Shown here: piece by piece, positions 10,762 to 22,432 of the stretch
Numbering within the stretch: position 1 is the first letter of the stretch
Layout: each line of letters begins with the position of its first letter
Assembly: GCF_004337985.1 (NCBI RefSeq)
Contig: NW_021940918.1
Span: 3,317,014 to 3,381,013 of the forward strand
Length of the DNA: 64,000 bases
Source of the DNA: Pyricularia pennisetigena
Taxonomy: Eukaryota > Ascomycota > Sordariomycetes > Magnaporthales > Pyriculariaceae
Direction: 5' to 3'
Made by a program: the position numbers and the translations under genes
The notes under the pieces: model-generated
The model's input: the letters and a program-made list of their open reading frames with translations, nothing else
Databases searched by the model: none
What the model was told of the DNA's origin: nothing

Positions 10762-13300
10762 TAGGACCGGTATTTTTTATTATTAATTAAAAAAATATTC
10801 CGCTCCTTATCCGGAATAAAATAATTTATTAAAATAAACGTACGCGCAATTTTCTATAAATTACGCGTGGCCGAAAAAAATAAACATTTTACAATTTTTC
10901 GCATAAGATTCGGATTATTCGAATAATTAATATATTGATTCGGATTAGCGGGCGCCCCGGCGACGTTTTAGCGATATATTAACGACGTTTTCGGGAATAT
11001 ATTGGACAATTATATATTAATATATTTGGACGATATTTTGATTTATACGTCCGGTTTTAAAACGGATTATTGGCGGAAAATTACCTATATTTTAGGAAAA
11101 TTAAAAAAAGCGGGTTTAAATTTGGATTTCGATAAAAACGCGTTCGCAATTATTTCCGTTAAATATTTGGGGCTTGTTATATACGTTAATATAGGCGTGG
11201 AAACCGATTTGGAAAAATTACGCGCGATCCGGGAATGGAAAACCCCGACGAAATTACGAAAATTACGCGGTTTCCTAAAATTCGCAAATTTTTACCGGGA
11301 TTTTATAAACGGATATTCGGGTTTAACGGCGTTTTTATTTCAATTTACTAAAAAAAATACCGTTTAAATAAACGCCGGAAAAAAACGCTGTTTCTAAAAT
11401 ATTTAAACAAATATTTTTATAAACGCCAATATTGGCCCAATAAAACGACGAAACGGAAACGAAAATAAAAACGGATTATTCCGGCGCAATTATTGGGGGG
11501 ATATTGGTATAAAAAAGGAAAAACGGGTTATAAAAACCGGTAATATTTTATTCCGCTAAATTAACGACGGCCTAACGCAATTATATTATTTATGATAAAA
11601 AATTATTCGCGGTCGTCCATTATTTGCAAATATAAGAAACGGAATTACGTAATATCCGTTCCTTTTTTATTATTTTCACGGATTATAGAACGTTCGAATA
11701 TTTTACAAAACCGAAAATAATATCGGAACGGTAAATACGGTGGACCGAAATCCTATCCAAATTTAATTACGTTTTAAAATACCGACCAGGGAAATACGCG
11801 ATAATCCCCGACGCGTTATCGAAACGGGAGCAGGACGAAACCAACGAAAAAAGGAAAACGACAATATCACGCCCAAACCTAATATAATTATAATTGGTAT
11901 TTTTTAAATATTATTACAAAATATATTACCGGCGGTCCCGGAAAAAAAATTTATTTTCCAATAATTTTATATAATAGGATTTTGGAACGAAATAGTGGAA
12001 AAAAACCCGGTATACGTTTAAAAACGTAACGCGGTTTAACAAAATATAAGACGATTCCCACCCGAAACCGAAACGATAATATAAATAACGGATTATTTAA
12101 TAAATATTTCCGGTACGTTATTATATAAAGACCGTTTTTAATTACCCAATTAAAAGCCTTTAATTACGGCAATTTTGCAACGAACCCACGAATCCCCAAT
12201 AATTAGTTATTGCGGTAAAAATAACATATTTACGATCCTGGTTCGAAATTATTATTGGAATGGAATAACCGAATATATCCGACGATTCGTACGCAATTAC
12301 AATATATACCGCAGGATAAAACTATTGAAACGACGTAAATAAAAACTATTATAACCCCTACCAATACCGGACAAATTTTGAAAATAAATTTCCATCGATT
12401 TTATAACGGACTTCCCAAATAACAATACGGACGTACCGCGTTATATAATAATTATAATTAATAAATTTTCCAAATATATCCAATTAAAAGCGATGGATTC
12501 GATAAAAACCGAAATTTGCGCCGCAAAATTCGTTTCCATTTAATGGCGGTTTAAAGGTTTTTTTAACGCAATTATATCGGACCGGGGGTCGGATTAGGTA
12601 AAAAGTATTTAATCGGAATTATACCGATAAATAAAAATTTTACAATTATTATCGACGTTTTACTGTTTAAAAACGGACGGGGGTACGGAACGGATTAATT
12701 AGGAAATATAATATTATTTAAATATTTTCGTGGTATTTAACCAAATAAATTGGCCCGGATATTTATCCGCCGTTTAATTAACGTTAAATAATAGGAATTC
12801 GTTAATTACGGGAATTAATTTTAATAAATTATTATTGGGATACGAAATAAACGCGGTCCCGATAATATAGATAAACGGACGACCGGGTTCCACGCCCAAA
12901 AATCGCGCGAATTTATTTTTATAATACCTGAAAAACGGCATAAACGTGGCCCACGCCGTTATAATTTATATATAAGAACGTTACAAAAAACGCGAATAAA
13001 ATACGGAAACCAGCGGACCGTTTTAAAATAAAGGATAAAATGTTTTTTAATTTACGGAACGTCAACATTAATCGCCCGAATAAAAAATTTGATTTCGTGG
13101 CGAATAAATATACGGTTATAACGATTTTTACATTATTACTAATTACGTTAAACGTCCCAAAAGAAATCCACCCCATTTTCTACGTAAAATTAATTAAAAA
13201 GGCCGCGGACGATTTATTACCGTCCCAAATTCGTACCGATATTAAACCCGGCCCGTTATTAATTTTATCCGATTTAAATAACGAAACCGCGGAAAAATAA
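10762..13300 (+). pseudogene. Ty3/gypsy pol relic: RT, RNase H, integrase, chromodomain-like tail
   Basis: In the plus frame the order is: reverse transcriptase with GAPATFQRYINDV and the catalytic YLDDILIYT (about 10950-11045), VKYLGLVI and KTPTKLRKLRGFLKFANFYR (about 11160-11300); RNase H pieces such as IYDKKLFAVVHYL and a YRPGK-DALSKREQD block ending near 11835; integrase core remnants (12200-12900); and a terminal frame (13040-13300) with VPKEIHPIFYVKLIKKA, which in gypsy elements precedes the chromodomain. The longest open stretch is 121 codons (11002-11367). Stops are mostly TAA/TAG, consistent with RIP. Left end continues at 4517-4605 across copia A. Confidence 0.85.
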
Positions 13301-15409
13301 ATAATAGAAAAAATCCTAGCCGCGAAAAACGTAATAAAAAAAACGTAAATGCAAAATTTTAATAAAATGGAAAAAATACGACGAACCCACGTAAAAAAAT
13401 TTAATAACGGTGGAAAATATACGGGTATTGGACGGATTCGAAAAAAAATAAAAACCGGCCCAAATAAATAATAACCTAATATTAAAACGACGTTAATAAT
13501 TAAATATCCAACCGGACCAAAATTTTATTATAATTAATTAAAAAATCGATAATTCCCCGGAAAAAAAACGACGCGGTAAACTTAAAATAAATATTAATTT
13601 AATTAAACGTACGGTAAAAAAAATACGCAAAAATAAATTTTTTACCGGTGCGAAATATAATAAAAATAAACCGATAATTATATAAACCGCGCCCATTTTT
13701 AGGGCGGCGTGACCGCATCCCACCCACCCAATTTTTAAATTAAATAAATATATATAAAACGAAACCATAATTTTGCGCGGCGATAAAATATTAATTAAAA
13801 ACCGAATTATACGTTTCCGATTCACCATTTAAATTTCTTTTTTCTTTACTTCCTTTTTTTATTTTAACGTCCTCCTTTTTTATTTTATTATTTTCCGCGT
13901 CGTTTTTAAAAACCGGGAATTCCTATCATTTATCGAATTGGTCAACCTTCCGCAATAAAACGGTATAACGTCGGGTAATATTTTCAATTAAAAAAGGTTT
14001 ACGACGGAACCTTTTAAAAAACGGGTTTTTACCCATATTATAACCAAAAACACGAAAACGCGACAAAATAAGAGCACGGGAGCGCGAAAAATTAAATATA
14101 TACCGAATCGGGGTACGAGCAAAACGAAATACGACGGGGTAACGCGAAAAAAAAGTTTCGAAACGTCGACGGGGCGTAATAATAATAGGGGCGAAAAAGC
14201 GTAAAGAATGCGCGGGGCGAAATTGGCGTATAAAAACAGCGGGGGAAAAGGTTAAAACGGTAATTAAAATAACGAAAATATTATTATTTCGGCGCGTTTT
14301 CTCCAAATTTTTTTTATAACGCGACGTATTGCGTTTTTAAAAAATTTAAAAATTAATAACGTTATCGAAACAATTATATATTAAAAAAATTAAACGTATT
14401 TCCAAATAAATAAAACCGCGTGCGAAAGTTTGTACTAATTAACGGCTATAATTACCGCCGTTATAAAAGAAAAATATTAAATATAATAGCAAAAATAACA
14501 GTTTTAACAAAGGTCGTCGCGGCCCCGGAATTGGCCATTTTATCTTATACGTCCTAATAAACGCGGACCCAATTAATATACGCGGTAAAAAAATTTCGAA
14601 ATAATACGGTATTTTTACAAAAAAACTTTTTATTATCCACGACGGTGTTTTTAACTAAAAATTGGACGATATAACGATTATTATAAATCGTGGTTTTTAA
14701 TTTTCGCAGGCGGCGGCAAAAAAACAGGGTTAAAAACATAAACGGTTTTGCTATAATAATAATACGATTTTTTAATATTAAAATATCGTTAATAAACAAT
14801 ACCGTCGGGGGTAAAACCATATTCCCAAATTTTATTAATTTTGGATGCTTTTATACAAAAAACGCAAAAAATAAATATAGTTTCCGGAACGGTATATTCG
14901 TCGTTATTTGAATTACCCTGGAACCCCGCGGTACCGATAACGCGACGAAAACGTTGCAAATATAAATTATCAATACTACCCAATCGGTATTTAATTGATA
15001 CAATTTACAAATGGGCGACCGTTATCGTTATACGACGAAGGTAATTAACCATTACGGTGGGGAAACCGGTTATTTTCACCACCGGTATTAATTTATCCAA
15101 ACGCCATTTATAATGCGATTAAAAAAATAAAAGCCCGGAATATAATAACGGCGGGCTAATAGCGATAAATAACGATATAAATAATAAATAAAAACGAATA
15201 AAAAACGAAAATGGACGAAATAAAAACAATATAAATAAAAAACAGGGCGAAAGGAAAACGGGAAAAAATTGATAAAATGGTAAAAAAAAGGAAACGGGGA
15301 TAAAAAAAATTCGAATAAAAGAAAAATTAAAAAATAAAAAAAACTAGGACGATAACGCGGGAAAAATACGAAAAATAAAAACCGCAACCACTACGGGAAA
15401 TAAATTGTA
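13301..15409. repeat. AT-rich RIP-decayed DNA downstream of gypsy pol
   Basis: Probably the 3' part of the gypsy element plus other repeats. CpG-rich and CpA-poor like the pol region. Frames of 88-126 codons on the minus strand (13926-14306, 14554-14820) match nothing I recognise and have the composition of decayed DNA. No matching LTR pair could be delimited by eye. Confidence 0.55.
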
Positions 15410-15660
15410 TTAATAAATAAATAAACCTATACCGCCCAAAATAAAAAGAAAATAAACCGCGATAACCACCCGTAAACGGTAAATACGATAAAAAAACCAC
15501 GATATAATCGCAACCAAAGGCGGGAGGATAAAATTCGACCACGGATTTATACCATTTAAAATTAGGAGAAAACGAACCACGATAACCGCCCGTAAACGGA
15601 ACCGGGGATAAAAAACCCGCGATATAACCGCGGCCGAAAATAAAAAAATAAAACCCGACC
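15410..15660. repeat. Two-copy tandem repeat, period about 120 bp
   Basis: The block CGATAACC-CCCGTAAACGG starts near 15459 and recurs near 15579, and the flanking AACC...GATATAA-CGC and CGACCACGG-TTTATACCA segments recur with the same offset. The copies differ mainly by transitions. It may be a duplicated segment of an LTR or untranslated leader. Confidence 0.7.
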
Positions 15661-16166
15661 ACGGGTTTATACCACCCGGAATAATGGACGGGTAAATTAT
15701 AATAAGGTACGCGCCCGTTGGATTGCCCTTATACCTCCAAATAGGGATTATACCCGATAAAAAACGGGCGAATACGGGTTATATTATAAATTCGTACCTA
15801 AAATACGTATTACGTAATAAAATATAAAAGCGGGTTAGGGATAATATATAAAGGGAAGGATATTACCACGACCCGGACATACACTTTTTCCTCCCTTCTT
15901 CCCCAACGTTAATAATAATACCAACAAGGATACTTAACGGTCTCAAGGCCGTTGGTTTACCCTATAACATGTATAGGGTAATTAATAAGTATTTAATACC
16001 GATTTTATACCAAAAATTGAATTAAAATTGAAAATATTCGTATTTTGGGCGATTTACGCATTCGAAATACCCTATATAATATACCTAATTTGGACTATTA
16101 CCAACGAATAGCCAAATTAGCTATCTGGTTTAATAATTAATTCCGTGGGTTAATATTATGCAAATC

Positions 16167-16275
16167 AGGGGTTTAAATCCGGGGGTTATTACAATTTTGG
16201 GGGTTTTTTCCAATTCGGGGGTTCGTCCATTTCGGGGGTTACAGGTCGGTATAAAGGGTTTAATCATCCAGGGGG
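16167..16275 (+). repeat. Six G runs in AT-rich DNA
   Basis: G4-G5 runs begin at 16168, 16181, 16199, 16217, 16234 and 16271, most followed by TT and four of them 17-18 bases apart. The spacing is close to regular and the setting is otherwise AT-rich. It could form a G-quadruplex on the plus strand or be a decayed short tandem repeat. Confidence 0.6.
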
Positions 16276-16395
16276 TTTATATCGGGAATTTGAATCGGGT
16301 TGGGACATAAAAGGGATCTTTTTTTTAGGGTTTTATCCTTTTTTTATATATTTGTTTTTTCCGACTTTATGTAAATAATAGCAAAAAGAAGGGGG

Positions 16396-16949
16396 TGTTA
16401 ATTAAATGCGTTATTCACCATATAATGGGTCCACTTTTATTTATATATAAACCATAATAGATAATACCGAAATGGGGTTGTTGAAATTGTTAAATTTTTT
16501 ATTATATTTTGTATATTGCAGGAGTTGCGATTTAAAGTTAGCGAATGGGGTTTCACCTTATACCGGGTTTAATACTCACCCTGTATTTATGAGTTAGCTA
16601 CGCTGTATTGGGTTAAAGTTTTCACCAAATTAGCAAATTAGTGCGAACCTAAAGATGGTTTGTATGGAAATAAGGGTGTTTTCTTAACAACGTATATAAA
16701 ATAATTTTTCGGAAAATCGTGTGCGGCACCGGAACGTTTTCTGGCGTGCGGACCCCCATTGCGATATCGGAAAGTATATAAGGGAGATAAAGCAGAATCT
16801 CCCCCACCAATGAATTAAATCTATTAATGCTAAAATTAGTGAATTTAGTGCATATAAACCCTGTAATTACAGGCTTTTACAACGCAACTAGCACCACGCC
16901 GCACCTAGGCTAATGCCTAACCCCCTGTTAGCAACTTATATTGTTAACA
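16396..16949 (+). repeat. Possible solo or partial LTR of another retroelement
   Basis: The segment begins TGTTAAT and ends TTGTTAACA, giving TG...CA ends with a short inverted repeat (TGTTA/TAACA). It is less AT-rich than its surroundings, contains a TATATAAGG box near 16776, and is followed at about 16965 by TTGGTGCAGCGG, which could be a primer-binding site. No partner LTR and no target duplication were found, so the call is weak. Confidence 0.3.
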
Positions 16950-17666
16950 GACCTTATTTATATTTGGTGCAGCGGCCAAACGGCGGAATAATGTTGTAGC
17001 AAATATGAGAAAATGAAAGTTGAATTTATTTACCAGCGAAACAAAAATAGAAATAAACTAAATAAAGGATAGGGCGCAAAATTGAAAAATAACGATTAGC
17101 GGTTTTAATAATAACGATGAAATTAAAACCAAAAACTTACTTTCGTCGGAAAAATCGTTAGAAGAAAATATAATAGCGAAAATCAAATAAAACTTAAATT
17201 AATTAATAAAAAGGGCAGACAAAATGATAAATGAACAGCAAAACGGCCAACGAAAATAATTGCCAAAAAGTAATCTGAGAAAATGTTAAAAGTTTTGAAA
17301 AATTATTACAACCACGTATTAAAATTCGTGGCAGGAAAAGGCCTTTTTATAAACAAAACAAATTGACAAAAGTTTGCAATTAATTAATAACGACGTCGAT
17401 GCGATTAAATAATAAAATAAATAAATAATGAGAACGTTAAACGAAGTTGTTTAGAATCATTGTCGTAAAAGGAGGTTACGTAATTAATAATCATAATAAT
17501 AGGAGTATATAACGGGTTGCGGAAAGTAAAGGCGCAACGAATAAATATTAAAACTATTTTTAAAAAATATATCGCAAATTGTATGGCTGTTTTTGTTATT
17601 TTCGATTTACAGATTGTTATTGCGATTGGAATGGAGGTTATTGACCGCGTGCAGAAAAGAAAGATT
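16950..17666. repeat. AT-rich DNA, nothing recognised
   Basis: No frame, RNA or element boundary can be supported here. Composition matches the rest of the repeat block. The last five bases before copia B are AGATT. Confidence 0.5.
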
Positions 17667-18308
17667 TGTGAACATGGCTAGCACAGGGCTAATTATGTTA
17701 GCTACCCTGCATTATTTTATAACGGCTAGCACGGGCTAATTTTATTAGTCACCCTGCATCGAATAAATAAATAAATAACAAATAAAACGTATACGCGTTC
17801 ATACACACAAAGCCTTATATATTACGTCTTTGTTCATAGTTTCAACAACAAAACAAATACGTCATATTTAATCTAGCTTAATGGTATAATGCACGTACCA
17901 TAATCTATATCATATATACGTTGAAATGCGTGGGTTCGAATCCCGTTGTGGTCGCAGATTTTCTGTGCATGCATAAGCACAATAGGCCGTTGGGCTCAAT
18001 AGGTCGGCAGGTCAGTCATATGAATAAGGCCAAATCATGTGACGTAACCCCGCATTCCGGACATCCGGATCGAAGATCTGCACCTACGGATTCGAACACG
18101 TAGTTTACAATTTAGCCTTAGATTTATCACCTTTATAACCTTTATCGATTTAACGATTTAACGAATCGATTGTGCAACAATAATATATTATTTCTATTAC
18201 CCGTTAGCAGACGGTTATTTGCCATTTTAACGTTCCATCAGCCTTATACGTGATCCACTTTTCCCCGCGTTTAAAATTAAGTTTATTCTATTTCGTAACC
18301 TCCTCACA
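17667..18308 (+). repeat. Copia B 5' LTR
   Basis: Runs from TGTGAACATGG to CCTCCTCACA. It opens with two imperfect stem-loop units (17674-17760), followed by a (AATA)n stretch, the tRNA-like A/B boxes, and the GCATTCCGGACATCCGG palindrome-rich segment near 18051. It is 17-19 bp shorter than the other copies. Confidence 0.93.
17874..17944 (+). promoter_or_regulatory. tRNA-like A box and B box inside LTR
   Basis: TAGCTTAATGG at 17874-17884 fits the A-box consensus (TRGCNNAGYNGG, one mismatch) and GGGTTCGAATCCC at 17932-17944 contains a perfect B box (GGTTCGANTCC). Start-to-start spacing is about 58 bp, within the range of tRNA genes with a short intron or arm. The B box is unchanged in all four LTRs while the surroundings have mutated. 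The segment may derive from a tRNA gene; I could not fold a full cloverleaf. Confidence 0.6.
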
Positions 18309-18320
18309 GGTTATAAGCCC
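18309..18320 (+). other. Primer-binding site of copia B
   Basis: GGTTATAAGCCC follows the 5' LTR directly. It equals the copia A site except for one G-to-A change, as RIP would cause. Confidence 0.7.
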
Positions 18321-18365
18321 GGATTAGCTTATACCAACGAAATCGATACTAATACCATCAAATCC

Positions 18366-20202
18366 TAGTCTCAGTGCTTAAACTAGACCCCCCTGCTTCG
18401 CAATGGGGACCGATCGCTCCATGTACCTTTCAGCCACATGGTTTTTCGACCAATTACATTGGCCGAAAAAATCGCGCTCGTTCTAGTCTGAGGACATCTT
18501 ATCGCATTTCGCCGTTTATAGCGGTACCACCAACGATAATTTGTCGCATTTCGCCGTTTATAACGGTATTATTAATAATATACCTAATGTTGCGATATCG
18601 CTAATGATTATTTTGTTAATATAAGGATAATTTGTGGTATTCTGCCGTTTATAGCGGGTATATATAAAATATTCGCATTATAATGGTAAAAGAAAATAGT
18701 GTACCCATAATATGCAATTAAATATTCGTATAAAAAAAGAAATAAAAATTATAAAAATATATAGTAATTTGCGTTAGATTTATTGGAGTTTGCTGAGTAT
18801 TTAAATGCCGGCCGCGTTTTTATAGCTACTGTATTTGGAAAGATATTAAAATATTAAATAAAATCTGTAATTTTTTATTATGTTTAATTTTTGTTTTAAA
18901 TAATGGTATGCAATAATTATTTTGATTTAGTTTACAGCCTTTATACCTTAGTAAACCTAATATTGCAAAATGCATGCAATTATCGATTAAAACAAAAGTT
19001 TTATTAATATTTTTATATAAATTAACAATTTGTTAAAAAATTAAATAATTTACGCAAATATTGGTAAAATGAAAATATTTTCATTTTATATATTTTTTAA
19101 CCAATTTGCTAGTAGATTTTGTATAAGTTTTTTTTTATAAATTTTATTCAATTAAAAAAAGCAAAAAATACAAAAAAACACAAATTTAGCATTTTTTTAT
19201 ATATAAATATAAAAAGGGCCGGTATTGCACATCGGGTTTTAGTTAACGTTTATTTATATATATAATCCATTTTTTCAAATTTTGGTTTTATTAATGTTAA
19301 AATTGGTAAAAATGTAAAAGCATTTCGATGGTAAAATATATATAAAATTGGATATATCTTACCTATCCGCATATTTAAGGGCTTATATAATTAGGTATAC
19401 GTACAAAAATGTGATATTATATTAAGTATATATATGCCACCCCCCACGTGCAAAAACCACAAAATTTTGCTGCAAAACAAAAATAATATAAAATTAATTA
19501 AATAAAACAAAAGAATTTATAAAATACACATTTACCATTTGTTTTTATTAAACAGTTTTCAAAACCGATATTATAGATACGATTGGATTTGGACGTTTAT
19601 TTATATACGTAATCGAATTTCTGAAGTTTTGGTTTCATTATCGTTAAAATTGGTAAAAATATAAACGAGTTTCGATTGTAAATTATATATAAAAAAATAT
19701 ATATTTTGCCTATCCGTTTATTTAACTGTTTATATAATCCGATAAAAGCACCAAAATTTCTTATAGCGATATATATATATACGACCCTCCACGTGCAAAA
19801 AGTATAAAATTTGGTCAAAAATTAAAAATAATATTAAAAAAAATCGAAAATCGAAAAAAAAATCGAAAAAACAGTACCGCCATAAACGGATTAAGGGCGG
19901 GCTATATCCAACTTTTAATTGGCGTACCGGGTTCAAAAAATTTTAAATTTATGAAAAAAGCCTAATAATTCCTATTTTCAACGATATTTTCTTTTTTCGA
20001 TATTTTGCGTAATTGTGGAATAATAAAGGAATGTCGGTCGCAAAAAGGCCAAAAATACCGCTATAAACGGCGAAAATCGACAAGTTGTCCTCAGACCTAA
20101 ACCAGAGCGTTCTTTGGATGGACCCACAGGTATATTGCGAAGCCGTAATTGAGCCACGCTCAATTGTGGAGCTCTGGGCTTCAGGGATGAGCCCTGAGAC
20201 TA
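18366..20202 (+). mobile_element. Non-autonomous Mutator-like element (MULE) nested in copia B
   Basis: The element is 1,837 bp. It begins TAGTCTCAGTGCT and ends with the inverse of TAGTCTCAGGGCT. A 9-bp duplication ATCAAATCC flanks it (18357-18365 and 20203-20211), the length typical of Mutator elements. Imperfect similarity between the two inverted ends extends to about 170-200 bp and includes GAGGACA and CGCCGTTTATAGCGGTA segments on both sides. The interior is AT-rich with no transposase frame (longest 73 codons), so it would need a partner for movement. The uninterrupted target is seen in copia A at about 10042-10050. Confidence 0.85.
19247..19815. repeat. Diverged internal duplication in the MULE, offset about 347 bp
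   Basis: A segment at about 19247-19470 recurs at about 19597-19815: both contain TTTTGGTTT-ATT, GTTAAAATTGGTAAAAAT, ACCTATCCG or GCCTATCCG, and CC-CCACGTGCAAAAA in the same order. Copies differ by many transitions and small gaps. Confidence 0.65.
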
Positions 20203-20536
20203 ATCAAATCCATCGATTATTCTTTAGCCCTATCTCGGATCAACCCGAGCCTTATACCATTCGATAGCTTTATTCACGCTCTATCCAACGGTACAACTGC
20301 CGAAACCGGAATCGCACGCGCCGTCGAGAAAACCCGACCGTTATATTGCACCCTCCTATACCTACCTATATACCTTAACAAACACTCGCCTATATCTTCA
20401 CCGCTATTCGTCCTATCGATACGAAACCTATACCGTCCGAAAGCTCATTCCAAAACCTATCCAACCGAGCAACCCTTTCGACCCTAACCCCGACCGTTAC
20501 CGAAATACAATACAAACAAAAGACCCTTTATTTAAG

Positions 20537-21043
20537 ATGGCTACTTTCGACAAAATCCCAATAGTAACCCTTAAGGGCACCGAAAATTACGTTATCTGGG
20601 CTATTCGCGCCCAAGCGGCCTTGGAAGTGAAGGGACTCGCTTGTACCCTGGAGCAAAAGGAGGGAGTTATTATTAGCTTCGACGCTAATAATAATATGGA
20701 ACCCACTGGTATCCCCAGTGGTATCCAAAGTGGTATTATTAATAATAATAATAATAATACCTTTAAACCTCTTGATTATACAAACAAAAATACGTTGGCT
20801 TTAGCCTTTATAAAATCATTGTGCGATAATAAACCTTTTTTATATATAAAAGAATGCATTTCTGCGTACGAAGCCTGGAATAAATTAAAAAATATATATA
20901 ATCCTGAAGGCTATACTTCGGATTTCCTTATATTAAAGGAATTTTATCCGGCCGTACCAAAATCGTTTAACAATATCGAGGTTTATTTGAATAAAATAAA
21001 AGAGTTATATTCAGTTTTGAAATTTAAAGGTTTAATTACTTAA
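20537..21043 (+). pseudogene. Copia B gag (168 codons, open)
   Basis: Begins MATFDKIPIVTLKGTENYVI and continues with the L-x-G-x-x-N-Y-x-x-W-x-x-x-x-x-A-x-L pattern of copia Gag. A run of Asn codons at residues 70-75 is absent or shorter in copia A, suggesting slippage. The frame closes at a TAA after KFKGLIT, where copia A also has a stop, so this may be either the true end of the open part or a shared RIP mutation. No zinc knuckle (CX2CX4HX4C) is seen downstream in frame. Confidence 0.85.
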
Positions 21044-22432
21044 AATAAGGTTATTATAACCTGGGTATTCAATATTTTAAATCAAAATTAAACCTCTTTT
21101 GCACAAAATATTATTCAAAAGCGACGGCATAATTCAGATAAATATACGGTAGATTTCCTTTTTGCCAATATTTTAAATGAATGTCGTGGTGGGGATAATA
21201 TTAATAAACATTATACCGTATCGTTGAATGAACTTTTAGCCTTCAATAAGGTTAATAATGAGGTAAATTCTTTACCCATTAATAATTATAATTATAATTT
21301 TATTTATAATTATAGTTATAATAATAATTACCCCAATAACGGGAGTAAAGCTGACAAATTGAATTTGGGACACTACTGTTTTACAACGTTTGTTCCAAAT
21401 TTAATTTATTCTAATTTTAATCCACATATTGTATTGCACTCTACTATAAAGTCGTCCAATTTTATTATAAACAGTGCAACAACAATTCATACATATTGCA
21501 ATATATAATATTTAACAGACGTTAAAAATATAAGTACGACTGTCAAATGGGGTAATGCTTCCCACTTAAATATAAATAAAATGGGAATTATAAAAGTCAA
21601 GTTTAATAATACAGGTATAACAGAAACTATAAATAACGTGTACTATATACCAGAATTTGGGTTTAATATACTTTTTATTGCACAACTACATAATTACATT
21701 ATAACCTTTATAAACAATAAAATAATAATAATGCATAAAGAACATAAACATAAAATAACAGAAGGTTATAAAAATAATGGGCTATATATTTTACCTACCC
21801 AAATTATGGAAAATAATTGTATATTACATGCGGAAAAAAAGTCGAATAATAACGATATTTCTTCCAATACGATATATAAACTACACGTTAAATATGGGCA
21901 TATAGGGTTAACACCCCTATTGCAGTTAAAAAAAATAAATAAAATAAGAATATCCAAAGACGATATATATAATTATAATAAATATATATGTGAGATTTGC
22001 TTAACTGCAAAATCCAATCGGAAAATAAACAGGACTTCTGCAAATATTATAAATTATAATATATTAGACAAAATCCATTCCGATTTAGGTGGACCCATAA
22101 ATCCACCCACGTATAATTATTATAAATATTACATAACGTTTTTGGATAAAAAGTCACGTTATTTACGTGTTGCATTGTTAAAAACAAAGGCTGATGCCCT
22201 AAAGGCATTTAATATATATAAAAAACAAATGGATAATAATACCGTTAATATAAATGGTAAAAGAATAATAAAAAAGTTTTTTACCGATAATGGAGGCGAA
22301 TATATAAGTAACCAATTTAAAATTGCGTTATAAAATAACGGTATTATACACCATTTTACGCCTGCATATACAAAAGAGCCAAATGGGTTAATAAAACGTA
22401 TAAATTTAACCCTATTTAATAAGGTCAGGGCT
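21044..22432 (+). pseudogene. Copia B protease-integrase region
   Basis: 21224-21508 contains an Asn/Tyr-rich linker and NFIINSATTIHTY, a decayed protease active-site region. The 250-codon frame at 21581-22333 includes the pre-integrase segment (KYGHIGLTPLL then CEICLTAK, the zinc-binding part) and the integrase core (HSDLGGP, FLDKKSRY, FFTDNGGEY). The DDE glutamate lies after the TAA at 22331, in the next stretch. This is the most complete integrase in the window but it is interrupted. Confidence 0.87.

Noticed and set aside
13926..14306. 126-codon minus-strand frame in decayed DNA
   Set aside because: Arg/Phe-rich reading of CpG-rich RIP-mutated DNA; no homology recognised and opposite to the gypsy pol strand.
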